Shown one piece after another: positions 21,693 to 38,300 of a stretch of 64,000 nt of DNA; positions within the stretch are counted from its first letter, which is position 1, and every line of letters begins with the position of its first letter. This DNA comes from Branchiostoma belcheri (taxonomy: Eukaryota; Chordata; Leptocardii; Amphioxiformes; Branchiostomatidae). The stretch spans positions 2,295,598 through 2,359,597 of the forward strand of contig NW_017803965.1 in the NCBI RefSeq assembly GCF_001625305.1. The letters are read 5' to 3'. The translations under genes and the position numbers were made by a program. The notes under the pieces are model-generated. The model made no database searches, was not told the DNA's origin, and was given only the letters and a program-made list of their open reading frames with translations.

Positions 21693-24600
21693 ATGGACGT
21701 CAACGATTCGCTGATCACCACCGTCAGGCTTGTAGCTGACTACATGCCGGAAAACCCGCTCAGCGGCCCGTTCGAAGCGAGCTGGCGATCCTTGACTGAG
21801 AACTACACCGAGTACCAAATCGCTACCTGGTGGTCTCTGTTTTATCATGAGGTAAGTATTTTGCCCGTAAAATTATATTCGAAACAGTAGTAGTTATCGG
21901 TAACATGTAGCAAGGTGGTCTTTCGCGTATGTTTCAATGTTTCCACGCCTTTTTTTCATAAAATCATAGTCTGAAGTTATTTTTTTTTCTTCTTCAGATT
22001 TTAAGAAATTGACAATGCAAATGACTATGAGATCAGAATGCATGACAAATTGATATTTGATGATACAAAGGATTGTGGCCAACCACAAATACTTCAGTTA
22101 CTGTAATATGTTCCATACTAGTCACTGTTCTGGGATCTTTGTACCCTTCTAGGTACATGTATTACTTTTGTACCGTTCTACAGGCCACTCGCCTATTGAC
22201 AGACAAAAAAAAAAACCAGACCCAAAATGTACTCATCCTTAGCGATAAGAAAATGTGTATTTTTTTTTCCACAGGTGACATACTTCCTGATCTGCCTACC
22301 TGGGTTTCTCTACCAGTTTCTTCCCTTCATGCAGAAATACAAAATCCAACAGGTTGGTATAAAGAACAAACACTGCATAACATAACTCCTAATTCATCTA
22401 GAACTGTTGTACAATTACATGACCCTAATGTAAACTGTGTAGAATGTTTTGTAATATTATGACACTAACATACACATGTATGTACATTTGCAGAAGGAAA
22501 ACAATATTGGTTTTGCTCTCTTCTTCTATTTCTCCAAACACAAAAGGTTAATGACCTAGCTAGACCAGACATCTGTCACCATGGTAACTGGTGCTGTAGC
22601 AATAGGAATACAGGGAGAGAAACGTTTAAAGTTTTAATGATCTATTTTTCCACAGAACAAGCCTGAGACATGGGAGGGACAACTGCAGTGCTTTAAGCTG
22701 CTGATGTTCAGCCATTTCTTCATCCAGATGCCCCTGATATGTGGGACCTACCACTTCACTCAGTGGTTCAACATACCGTATGACTACGACTCCATCCCAC
22801 CATGGTAGGCTGTGCATTTCCATTTCCATTCACTCATGTCAACCAAATGATTGATTTTACATTCATCAAAAATTAACCTTTTTGAGTAATATATCCAATG
22901 TATATATAAAACACCTTTGTTGTGACAGGTATGTCCTGGGTCTGCAGATTTTTGGGTGTTTTGTAGTTGAAGATGTCTGGCATTACTTCCTCCACCGCGT
23001 TCTACACCATAAGGACTACTACAAGTATGTGCACAAGGTTCACCATAACTTCCAGGTAAGTACATGTACTAGTAATAAACTAAGTAGTAATAGTAATTTG
23101 CAGTAACCAAATCAAAATACAACTGTTACAAGAGTCCATTGGACCCTGGAGGCCACTATAACCTCCATGAGTCAATGATACAAGAAAAGTCCACATACAC
23201 CTACTACATGATGTATATATAAACCCAGTACATGGACCAGTGCAGGTTAGGTGCAGGTAGACATCAGAAATACCTGCACAGCTCCTATTTTACCTGCACT
23301 AACCTGCATATACCCAGTACATGGACCAGGGCAGGTTAGGTGCAGGTAGACATCAGAAATACATGCACAGTCCCAATTTTATCTGCACTAACCTGCATAT
23401 ACCCAGTACATGGACCAGTGCAGGTAAGGTGCAGGTAGACATCAGAAATACCTGCACAGCCTCAATTTTACCTGCACTAACCTGCATATACAGGTGGTAT
23501 TTTGAGCCCTGCTGGCATATCTAAAAGCACATCTTTTTCCCCATCTCTTGCTGCTTGGCTGCTGTAGGCCCCATTCGGAGCAGTGGCAGAGTATGCCCAC
23601 CCAGTGGAAACTGTGGGTGAGTAACTTACTAATTTACATACCAATTTACATATCAATTTACATACCAATTTACATACCATTGATTCATTTATTTTCACAG
23701 ATTTAATTTTGTGATAGGAGAAAGGTTTTTGCAGTGTGTTAAGGACACACCAATTTAATGTTGTTTCTTAATTGTTATGTGTAATGGAATGTAAGAAATG
23801 ATAACTAAAATGTGCTAAGAAATTGCAGATGTTAAAATCATAAAGATTTCCTCGTCCAAAATATTTTTCACTTTGTCGCCCTGAAATTGCATTGGATGCC
23901 TTTAAAAGATAGCTGTGCACCATGCTTATTTACTTACCCTGATCCCTCTGCACATGTTGCCAGTGCTGGGAACAGGGTTTTTCCTGGGCATCCTGTTCTT
24001 CTGCACCCACTTTCTGCAGATGTGGGTTTGGGGGCTGTTCCGTCTGCTGGAGACCATAGATGTGCACAGTGGATACGACATCCCGTACAACCCTATGCAC
24101 CTGCTGCCCTGCTACACAGGTAGGGATTGTTGTCGGTAAAAAATGGTAAACATAGTCCCATTACTATTAGTATTTTCAGGCTGTAGGGGTATTTGGGGTG
24201 TTAATCCACCATGTCTGGAGCACAGTATTGGAAGGCAGAGCCTGTCCCTCTTTTTCTACCACCTTTTAACTTTACAAAGTACCTCCCCAATCAAAATCAG
24301 GCGATTATTTTACACCTGACCAGAGTGAGGAAAGTGCATTTCCTCAGGCCACATCTTGCCACGAATCAAACCCATGGCCCCTTGATCTCATGCCCACTAG
24401 CTTAGCCTTTTGATGCCACAAGATTGTTGGAGGAAGGATTCATGACATTATGGATAATGTATATTTATGTATATGTGCTATATAGAAAGGCCATGCTGGT
24501 ATATAGTACAGTGTCCTAAACACTATTTTTGTGAGACCAACTGTTTTGGCATGCTAAGCTAGTGCAACATGTTTTTGAACAGGGGCACGCTTCCACGACT

Positions 24601-24728
24601 TTCACCACATGAACTTCAACGGGAACTACGCCCCGACCTTCAGATGGTGGGACAAGCTGCTCGGCACCGACTGGCAGTACAAGGAGTACTGCAGCAAGCT
24701 GGCCAAGGAGGGAACCAAGAAGGACTAG
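21693..24728 (+). CDS. MSMO1: Methylsterol monooxygenase, tandem copy B
   Basis: Seven exons: 21693-21851, 22275-22352, 22656-22804, 22929-23055, 23568-23616, 23964-24119, 24583-24728; 287 residues. Exons 1-6 have exactly the lengths of copy A, so this is a tandem gene duplicate. All di-iron histidines are kept: HYFLH, HKVHH and FHDFHHMNF. The same sterol C4-oxidation is expected. Differences include [10 protein letters not shown] in place of [10 protein letters not shown] at the end of exon 1, and a C-terminus GTKKD, in which the dilysine is shifted by one residue and no longer fits KKxx. The gene has its own paired CCAAT boxes. It appears functional; whether it has a distinct substrate or location is unknown. 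Confidence 0.95.
22573..22592. other. RFX X-box-like palindrome in MSMO1-B intron 2
   Basis: The sequence TCACCATGGTAACTGG resembles the RFX X-box half-site pair. A nearly identical block, CTGTCACCATGGTAACTGGTG, occurs at about 52455-52476 in METAP1D intron 8, so it may be part of a dispersed repeat rather than a regulatory site. Confidence 0.35.
23223..23488. repeat. 89-bp minisatellite, three units, in MSMO1-B intron 4
   Basis: ACCCAGTACATGGACCAG recurs at 23223, 23312 and 23401, exactly 89 bases apart. Each unit contains TGCAGGTAGACATCAGAAAT and TACCTGCACTAACCTGCATA-type blocks. Diverged single copies of this sequence occur elsewhere, for example reversed near 63293-63415. Confidence 0.9.
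23785..23905. repeat. Dispersed repeat, related to 51945-52050
   Basis: Shares GTGCTA-GAAAT-GCAG, CAGATTTCCTC-like and AATATTTTT ... CCCTGAA blocks with 51945-52050, in the same orientation. Non-coding. Confidence 0.55.
24185..24420 (-). repeat. tRNA-like SINE fragment in MSMO1-B intron 6
   Basis: On the minus strand, GTGGGCATGAGATCAAGGGG followed by GGGTTTGATTC looks like degraded A- and B-box regions of a tRNA-derived SINE. The tail shares 'GGCAGAGCC...CTACCACC' with 59960-60110. Confidence 0.5.
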
Positions 24729-24958
24729 GAACAACCTTCTCAATATTCAGAGTTTTAGAGTTCCTGTTTTATTCATTATTGTGAGTTTCTTGATGACTAT
24801 GTTGTTCCCCACTGGCTCCCATAAGGCAACATATGCATGCAGATCTACATGGAAATTGAAGACATAAAATAAGATAACCTTTTCTGGGACCTTTAACCTA
24901 AATTTGTGTCAGTTTCCCTGATGTGCCAAGCATGTGAAAAAAAAAAACTTAAGAAACA

Positions 24959-24988
24959 CAACACACACACACACACACACACACACAA
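24959..24988. repeat. CA microsatellite
   Basis: A run of about 14 CA dinucleotides preceded by a short A tract. Expected to vary in length between individuals. Confidence 0.9.
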
Positions 24989-25654
24989 AACACCTCTGTA
25001 CATGGAAAAATAACAATCCCTAAGCAGATATTATGAGGGAAAAACAGAATGTTATGATTTAACCTGACAGCTTCTGCATAGAGATAAACCCCCTTCCTTG
25101 CTGCTTTATGTCCTGGAACTACATGTACCTTGGCAGGGAGGTTAAAATCACAACATTCAAATGCATCAAAAACAACATAAAAGATCTTTTCAACTTATCC
25201 AACATACAAAGATGTAAGCCAAACATTTTGCCACAGGTCACGAAGTTATGGTATTACATCTCTGTAATAATTTTAAAAAATATGTAATGAAACAACATCA
25301 AAATGAACTTAAAAGTTCAATGTCTATGGAATGTAAACTTGCAGTCTGGTCTCATTTCATGAATGTATGCAGGAATAAGGATAATTTCTCTGAAAAAAAA
25401 TGAGTTATTAGTATTCTTAACACTTGAAGAATATATCTTAACTGGAGACTGCTGATGGAGTTCATGATATTCTGAATACTTCTAACAATTATGCCACAGA
25501 TAAAAACTTAAGAAATAAATTCATTGGAAACAACTTCAATATGGTAGGGTGTTTGCTTGGTCCTGTGTTTAATAGACTTCCTGATCTACATCACAAATGT
25601 GTCTGATGGTTTTTGATTCCTTTCCATGATGGGTGTATCATACATACTGTTTAC

Positions 25655-25800
25655 TGTATATCTTGAAATGTTTTGCAGTGGTCTTATTTTGGAGGTAGCC
25701 TCTCCAACACGAATTCACAACACTGCAAATATGTGTTCCAATGTATTACTACAGAATTGTTTCAACTGAGCCTGTGCAAAAATAATTGAATTTACACAGG
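25655..25800. repeat. Dispersed TACTGTAAAT-type element
   Basis: Contains ACTGTATATCTTGAAATG, CTACAGAATTGTTTCAACTG and TTGAATTTACA in the same order as the copies at 4690-4885 and 30290-30470. Non-coding. Confidence 0.45.
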
Positions 25801-26211
25801 TATGTATATAGACTACATATACTTACCATCAAGTACATTCACCATTTCCTACACTTTCCAATTCATACTTACTGCCTCATACATATACTTAAATACAACA
25901 TTCACAAAGTATCACAGTTTCAGCTATTAAAGAAAAGGGTTTTTTTTGTAAAATGCGTACATCAATATAGAATTGTCATGAACTTTTACTAGCTACAGAC
26001 TTGAATATTATGTCATCAGCATTCATTCTATGACACTACAACAGTTTTGTAGAACATCGTATTTCTGTTACACTTTATTTATAGACTACACAGTGAATTA
26101 TAGAGTAACTACTTGACATCCATGGTTCCAAGAGAAGGTCCACTAGGACAACATTACAACTGGGACTGTGAAAATCTTTTTAAGATCATCAAAGGAATGA
26201 CTGCAGATTCT

Positions 26212-28407
26212 TCACCGGAAGTCATCTGGGTTGAACATACCCTGAAAAACAAGAATGCTTTTTAAAAAAAGCTGACCGGGGGCCAAGATGAGAATAAAGG
26301 TAGCTGGTTTTGTGGTGTGAGTGTGACAATGTGTGACTTAAATTCTGCAAATCACGATTTTTTCGTGGTACTTTTGTATTCAATGTTTTTGCAACCACTT
26401 CTATATCTTGAAATAAACTCCAGATTAGCCTTTAGCATACCTAGGTAGCCATTTGGCTACCAGCTCTCTATTAGTTACAGGGTCAGGCAGCAGGGAGAGG
26501 GTTGATTAAGGAAGGTTTACCTTTGCTCGTCTGAGGATGGAATCCTTGCTGGCGTCATACGGATGGTCTTTGGATGGAATCTCCAGAACAGCAGGAATGG
26601 GGTTGGAGTGAGCGTCAATCACATGTCGGATCAACTCTGCTATCTGTCAATGGAAAATACATGGAAAATATAGCCTCAATTTTTTTCTAAAAAAAAAAAA
26701 ACGTTTTTAGTATTACACTACCAGGGTGGCAAGAAATAAGTAAATCGCTAGTCTACTTCAAGGAATTGTAAGGATTAACTGGCAGTGGAAATATAATGCA
26801 TTCTATTACTGCACAATACAAATATGATATGTCCATTGTAATGCTAAGTCCAAGTCAGACCAAGTGTGATCTTAGCATTAGAGCTACAAACATAAAACAC
26901 ACAAGATTTTAGGAACCTTTGAAGTGGCCTTAACAGGACTTGAAAATATATATATATGATGACTCACATTTTGGTTTATCAGGATGACAGCAATGTCACT
27001 TCTCTGCACAAAACTCTTGAAAGTTTCCTCAATTTCACTCACACTGGTGTCTGTAGGGAAGGAATAAGACACCATACATGTATATACTCAATTGAGATAC
27101 AAAAAAATTCAGGCTGGCTAGAACACTATAACAAAAAATTAACATACTACATGTACAACATGTTCTGTCACAACTTGGAATTCTGGCTATACAATACATT
27201 TACAATACATTTACATATTTCCTTGCATATACATAATTTCATAACATTATTTTGAGCAGTGGAGACACTCCATTTACTGCATTTAGATTAGAATCATAGA
27301 TTACGACTTTGTAGCTTTAGGCCTTTGTAGCCTATTTTTCCACCTTTGCACCTTTCCACATTTGGCCTACCTTTTTCCACCACCAGGAAGTTGGGTTTTC
27401 TTTCCTTGTTCATCTCCCCAATACCTCCCAGTAGAAACCCAGTACAGGTGTCCTATGTCAGGGCAAAACAAGGTACACAGGTATGAACAATACAGCTTCA
27501 CCTAATGTCAACACTTTGCGGTTGGAAAACCATATGAAACAGCACCAAATGATGTATAACTAGAGCTCTGGACCATCCATAGATACCTGAGATGACAGTG
27601 AACTGAACTGAAGAGTGGCCCAAACTGGGACTGGTGTTAGAAAAAGAATGAAGGGAAACACGGCTGCACTGATGGATAACTCAACTCCCTTTTTTTTTCA
27701 AAGCTTTTGGAAGGGGATTGGCTGTTTGGACAACAAAAGCCCAGTCCCATCTGTTAAACACGATAGTTCTACGATGGTCTTAAGTTTGTAGAAGAGTTCT
27801 AGAGTAATGTACAATGAATTTTACGACCGTCTACACTGGTGTCCTATCCGTCCGAACCAATTCTATTCTAATGTACTCTATTAAGGGGGTATAAAGTTAC
27901 TAGTAATCTCCAAGCAGATGTTGGGTGGAAAGGTCTTGTGACATACCAGTACCAAGAAAGTGTTTTAGGCCCAGGCACCATAAAATGTGATGATGTCATA
28001 ATCATGTGACAAGAAAATTTATGCATTGGAAAAAAATATCAAGATTCTTTTAGACCATTTCTGTCGATGTAATGATGTAGTACATCATGTAACGTTACAT
28101 GCCTTTGCTTTCATTTTTTTTTACCAAGGCAATGCTTGGATAAAGGTTTGGGTGAAAAAGGGCGTGTAACGTTATATGTGAACATGGAAAACAACCAAAA
28201 TTTGGTGACCTCGTTTAGAATACAACATGTTCAACGCCAAAAATTGACGTCCCCTGTCAGAAAACTCAACCAAAAATTACCACAAAACCTTCTTCGTGTC
28301 TTTATGATTCAAACAATAATAATAAAGACTTTAAAATATTTGTAGAAATGACTCACTTCATCGCCGATTACAGAGATCAGCTTCCCAGCTTTCATCATCC
28401 GCGCCAT
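26212..28407 (-). CDS. ATP6V1F: V-type proton ATPase subunit F
   Basis: Five minus-strand exons: 28407-28357, 27452-27371, 27050-26968, 26643-26521, 26241-26212; 122 residues, against 119 in human. Subunit F sits in the central rotor stalk of the cytosolic V1 sector, linking ATP hydrolysis to proton pumping into endosomes and lysosomes. The protein reads [20 protein letters not shown], then [51 protein letters not shown] and ends [15 protein letters not shown], matching the vertebrate protein block by block over its whole length. The start is the first ATG before GKLI. It is head-to-head with uridine phosphorylase, 713 bases between start codons. A TFEB/MITF-type M-box lies in that interval. 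Confidence 0.96.
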
Positions 28408-29120
28408 GTTGGATAGAAGTGCTTTATGGGGACAAACCATTAATAACAACCAATTTCGCCTTCGGGAAATCTAATGTTTTGATAACATACAACTAGGTTG
28501 TGCTTTTTTTATATGGCTTTATACTTACTTTTGCTGATTTATAATCCTATATTGTAAGATATTCTTGCTTTTGTGAAGGAAACGAGGACGGTAAAGTGCT
28601 CCCATCCGACTCTTTGAACATGCTTACTGGTCTTTCCCTAAGCATCTTCCAATGTTGTGGCAGGGATAGAAATGTTCAATGATATTCAAAATTCGCTGTA
28701 CAAGCGTTAGATTACAGATATATTCAATTTGTTAACAAAATTCGTCACATATTAATTGAGTAAACTTTTGTTTCGTGTATGTTAAGTAAATAAATAATGC
28801 AATAGTTATGATTTTCAAAATTGTGAAGTTTGGTCCCCTTTGATAAGTGGAATGTTCTCGAGTCATGTGACCTTCAATCAGCTGATCGCGTTTATTTACA
28901 GTGTTGTCTGCCTGGTTCTGTCTGTCAAAGAGTGATTTAAACACTGTTTTATGGCGTTCAATTGCCTCCTACTCAGACAAAAACACACATAAAAGCACAG
29001 AGAAGCAAATAAGTTTGTTATATGTAACGTTGGTACCGTAACGTTGAAGTGGTTTGTTAATAATACCGTACGTGTGTTGTGTGTGTGTTGCTGCTGTGAT
29101 ATCATCTTACCGAAACAAAA
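28408..29120. promoter_or_regulatory. Divergent promoter region, ATP6V1F / uridine phosphorylase
   Basis: The 713 bases between two opposite start codons must hold both promoters. The clearest element is GTCATGTGAC at 28862-28871, followed by CAGCTG at 28880. No TATA box is evident at suitable distances. No other gene fits here. Confidence 0.55.
28862..28871. promoter_or_regulatory. M-box / CLEAR-like E-box GTCATGTGAC
   Basis: GTCATGTGAC is the M-box form of the TFEB/MITF/TFE3 site (CLEAR consensus GTCACGTGAC, one base different). V-ATPase genes are established CLEAR-network targets in vertebrates. It lies 455 bases upstream of the ATP6V1F start codon. Confidence 0.55.
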
Positions 29121-33411
<4,291 letters not shown>

Positions 33412-35344
33412 ATAAGATTTTAACCACGTTAAAAGTGTGGTAAAAAATTCTACTACCGGTAATGTTTTTTTAAGCTGAATGGGTTTTTTCAATGCATCCG
33501 GCTAGCAAGCAAAGTGAAATCAAGTCTGTATTGGGTAGAATTTACTACGAAGTATTAGAAATGGGAACGTTTATAAATGCAAGTATGAAGATTTCTTGGT
33601 GATAAGTAGCATTAAACTAGAATACCGGTATTGCCAAAAAAGGCTCGTTTTCAAACACATTGATTGCTACTGATTTTAGACCCAGAGCTTCCAAAGAAAT
33701 GTGTTAAATTTTGTTTAGAAAGCCTTGAAATACATATAGCAGTAGTCATATGTAGCTTTGATTTTGTGACATGGCAGGTACTATGGTTTCAGAGAACAAT
33801 ATCCAAACTATGTTGAAGGTTAGACATTTTGGTAAGCAAAATAAGTACTGACATTGGCAATTCAAACTCTACTACAGTGGATAAATTATGGAGATTATTT
33901 CTGGACACCATCACTCTTCTTCGGCGTCATTAATGAACAGAACGTAGTTTGAATTGCCTGTGAGTTATATCCAAACTTTTATACAAATTTCAGTGTTCAT
34001 GTACATCAAAGCTCAAGTAAATTTATGTTTTTGACAGGCAGATTGTGACCACTTCCAATAGGTAACTGCAGTGTATTTTTTTCTTGTCCAGTCTGAGCTT
34101 GTTCTATTCAGGGCCAAATGGGTAGGAATATTTTTGCTTCACATAACTTTAGACAAATCTAGTCTTAAATCATGGAAGGTGGAGTGGCATTGAAAATACA
34201 GTAGCTAAAATTCCAAATATTGATGTTACTACTAAAGAAATGTCAAATGTCAATGCAACATTTAAAGGTTTATTGTCCCACTATCTAAAAAAAGGCATTT
34301 CTTGTGATCAAAAAAACAAGTACAAAATGTCAGCTCTTATACCTTGTCATGCTTTTATCAATAAACAAAGATGTAAAGGTATGAAATAAAATTTACAATA
34401 TGCTCTTTCTTGTATTTGCTTTCATCTGTTGTTCTTCTCAAGATCTTCGTTCTATGTCTTTGTGCTACTCGGGTGACGGCTAAGTTTCCGCTAATAACGC
34501 TAACAGTACTTACTCCTGAGTCAGTTTACTTGTGCACCTAGAACAGTGCTCTTACGTACAGGACCTATCCAGTAATACATACAAGCAGCCTAATTGCTAT
34601 TGGTCCATACAACAACAATCCCTCCGTCTGCTTAAGTATTATAATAAACTCACAAGGGCTGCAGTTTTTTTTTTAAAGCAAAACACTAGTATAATCTTGG
34701 TACAAAATGTATCTTCTCATTTTTTTCCACGTTTCTCTTAAAATGTGCACTTCAACACCTTGTCTTGCCAGTACAACACATACGGTCTTATAAGATTATG
34801 TTGGATATCAATAAATTAGCTTACATTCATCAAAAGGAACAAGTAAATCATTTTGCACAATTGAGACCCTACAGCAAAGCACACGGCATGCCTTAGTTAC
34901 AATGGACTTCAGACCTACGTAAAACTTAATACTTAGTGCTTGAGGAAGCAATATTCGGTCTTCCATGTCCCAGAGAATTCTACCAAAGCATTTTACAGCT
35001 CGCTTTAATTTAGAACAGTTAGGAAACCCGTTGGAGAGAAAAGTTGTGCCGACCAAGGAACAGCTTGTCTTGGCTCACGCACACATGGCAACTACAGTAC
35101 AAGATTCTCCGAGAGTCATCTAGTCCTAAATTTGCAGTTTTACAACAAATACAAAAGTAATGTACAGTCATCTTTTTTGTTAGACAACTCATGTCTGTAT
35201 TGTGCTTTTTGTCTATTACAAGCAATAATATGTACAGGTAACAAAAGATACTATAGATAGGACTTATCCACACTGACAGATTGCAATACTTGCTTCTAAT
35301 ATGTATTTTTTGTATTTTCGTAAAGAAGATATAAACAGCACCGT
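33412..35344. other. Convergent 3' UTRs of UPP and cyclin T
   Basis: No gene is seen. AATAAA at 34360-34365 probably ends the uridine phosphorylase transcript. The stretch from about 34800 to 35344 is probably cyclin T 3' UTR on the minus strand, though no clear AATAAA was found on that strand. Confidence 0.5.
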
Positions 35345-38300
35345 TTACTCTGGGGGTGGGGGAGGAGGGGGTGGGGGTTCGTTGGGAGGGGGTGGGGGAT
35401 GTTGAGGGAGGGGGGGTTGGGGTAAGGTAGGATATGACATAGTGGACATTCCAAAGACATCCATGCCTGACATACCAAACAGGGGGTACTCTCCCAACGT
35501 GGGGTCCTGGAAGAAAGAATGCCCGGACATGGATTGGTCGGAAGTTTGGCCCAATAACTGGAGAAGGGGGTCGTCGCCTGAGTTTTCGTCAGTCACAATG
35601 TCCATGTCATCGCCCTCCTTTCCGTTTTCCGTGGCCAGCCCAGTATCCTGGTACTTGGACTGTATTGCACTTGCTGACTGAGGCTTGGGGGGAGGGGGCT
35701 GAGGGGGGTTCTGGCTGGAGGGGGCGGGAGGGGGCATCGGCAACTTGAGCAGGCTGGAGCTCTCCAGCGACCCCGGGGCAGGCGCCTGGAGCTGTGAGGG
35801 GTGATCCCGCTGGTGCTTTTTGGCAGGGGAGGGGTGCATGAGCGCCACGCCTCCGTCTGCGGCCATCCTTGCTGCACCGTGGAGCAGGGCCATGTCGGGG
35901 CTGCCCGCGTGCGCCCGCTTCCTGGACTTGGGGTCGGTGGCGTCGCCCGGCCCCTGGTGTTTGTGTGGGTGTGGCAGGCTGCCCTGAGATGGCTGGGTGG
36001 CGCGGGAATGGTGTCTGGAGGAGGCGGCGCCGGCAGAGTGCCTGTGGTGGTGGTGCTCGTGCCGATGCTTGTCCTTACTGTTGGGCGGCACCTTCTCTCT
36101 CGGGTGGTGGTGCACGGTGGACGTTTTCTCGTGCCCCGGAGCCGGGACCTTCTCATGGTGCCTCTGCTGGTCTTTGTGGGACGCAGGATGGTGCCCGTGG
36201 TGGTGGTGTCTCTCCCTGTGGGCGTTCATCTGACCGGGGTGATGTTTCGCTGCACCAGCCATGCCGTGCTCTCTCTCACCTCTGTCTGATTTGGACGGTA
36301 CAGGCCTGCCGTACTTGTCTCTGTGTGTGCTGGGACGCTGTGAGTGGTGGGTGCCGTGGCCAGTCGGCGTGCCTTCCCTCTTCTCCTCCATTTTCCGCAG
36401 GGCGTCCTGGTTGATGAAGAGCTTGGGCGGGGACTTGGTTGCCGGGGGGACCAGCGGAGGCAGGGTGGGGAGGTCGGGGTGGGATTTCAGATCCACGCTG
36501 GTGGAAGTATTTACAGAAGTGGAACTGGCTGCCTGCATGCCTGCCTTGTGGTGTGAGCCATCCTTCCCTTGCCTGTCATGGTTGGTGTATTCTGTAGGGG
36601 CTGTCGGGAGAAAAATAAATATTCAAAATCCACCAACTTCAAATTGAAACTTCACCCTTAGTGGCCTGGTACTTATCATAGAAAATGGTAAAGCAGCCCA
36701 AGCATATTATTCAAGTAGCTAGTACAATATAGTGGTAGTGCAATTTGACTTTACTATGTATCCCATTTTCTTCCCAAGTGTGCAGAGGTTTAATGTATTA
36801 TATGCTGCCAAAAAATGTAGACCTGAACTACTACTGATTTCCTTAAGTAGTATATGGAGTTCTCTGTACCTGAATAGTTGGAGGAGGATCCAGGCTGGGG
36901 CTGGCCCGTAGTGGCAGAACTACCAGAGGCAGTTGCCGTGGAAACAGTGGATGTGGCCTCTGGCTTTGGCCTCTGTGAGAAAACAACACGTACCATGATA
37001 CAATGTAGTAGCACGGGCTTAACTTACAGGGCTCAAAATTGATTTTCTTTCTCGAATGAAAAATAACTCACAACTTATAACTTATATCACAAACATCTTT
37101 AGCTAGCATGGGTCGTACCATTTTTCCTGAGGTGTGAGCAGCATTAAAGATGGAGGACATTGGGGAGTCACCAGCCATCTGTAAGAACAACACAACTGTT
37201 AGACACTTGTCTATTTTGTACACTGAACACAGACACTCAACTACGTAACCTGAAATTCATCATAGTTCATCATCTGAGTCAAATTAATCTTACAAAACTT
37301 ACAGGTTTTTCATACCTGTTTTTCATGATCTCATGATCATCTCTTTTTATTGCAAAAACTTCCAGTTACTGCCAACTTCTATTGAAAATGCATGTTTGTG
37401 GGTATTTGCAACTAAGCTACCATCAGCTTTTGTTTTGAAAGTCTGCTCCTCTCATAGACATGAACATTTCATTTCTGAGAGCTCACACAGCAAAGTCGTG
37501 ATACTTACTTTGTAATTGCTTATTTTCCTCTTCAGTCGACTGGGGGTCTTGTCCATAATATGCAGAAATTCTGTGGTGAGACCTAGCAAGAAACCACAAG
37601 TATTCGAAACTCCAACTTCCTCATAATGATTCATACATGAACAACATTTTACCAATGCCTTGCAAAATTGTTAGTAGGAAAATATCAAGCATTACAAAAG
37701 GTTTTACTTCAACTTACTGTCAAGTAGGTCCAGCGTAACATTGGGGTCAACATACTCCCACCAGTACTTCCCATCATTTGACCGCGGGATCTGTGAAGTG
37801 AAGCAATGTCGTCAGTATTCTACTAAATCTATACAGCGCTTATAATATGAATATCATAGCTGTTGTGAGGAATATCATTTACATTTACTGGCAAATCTTT
37901 TGGCAAAGAAACATTTTACAACTCCATTTTAAAAGAAACATTGCAAAGACTGACCTCCCAACTGGCCCACTTGCAGGCGAGGTGGATACACATGCAGGCC
38001 ACCACGGTCGGCTTGTACTGTAGGCTGAAGGCCGTCAGGTGCAGACTAAACACACACACACAAACACAAACACAAGAAAGAGAAGGGAAAACACAAGTCA
38101 GTAAAAAACGCTTGAAAAACAATTTCCAGGCAGCACGACGAGTATGTTTTAACGGTAACACTGAATTTTTACAAGTCTACACCCATATCACCATGACGCG
38201 TGAATCGTCTCCTTTCACAAAATTCCTCTCTTTCAAGCCAGCAGTGGAAACCATCACCCCGAGTTTTACATCTGTACAGAAGAACAAATGATAGGAATGT

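Larger units (their letters stand above)
24729..26211. other. Convergent 3' UTRs of MSMO1-B and ATP6V1F
   Basis: No gene is seen. A CA microsatellite lies at 24959-24988. A TACTGTAAAT-type repeat copy lies at about 25655-25800. The reverse complement of 26074-26079 is AATAAA, suggesting that the V-ATPase transcript on the minus strand ends near 26055. Confidence 0.55.

Noticed and set aside
35593-36414. Long frames on both strands over the cyclin T last exon
   Set aside because: Shadows of the His- and Pro-rich coding exon; codon bias of the exon suppresses stops in other frames.
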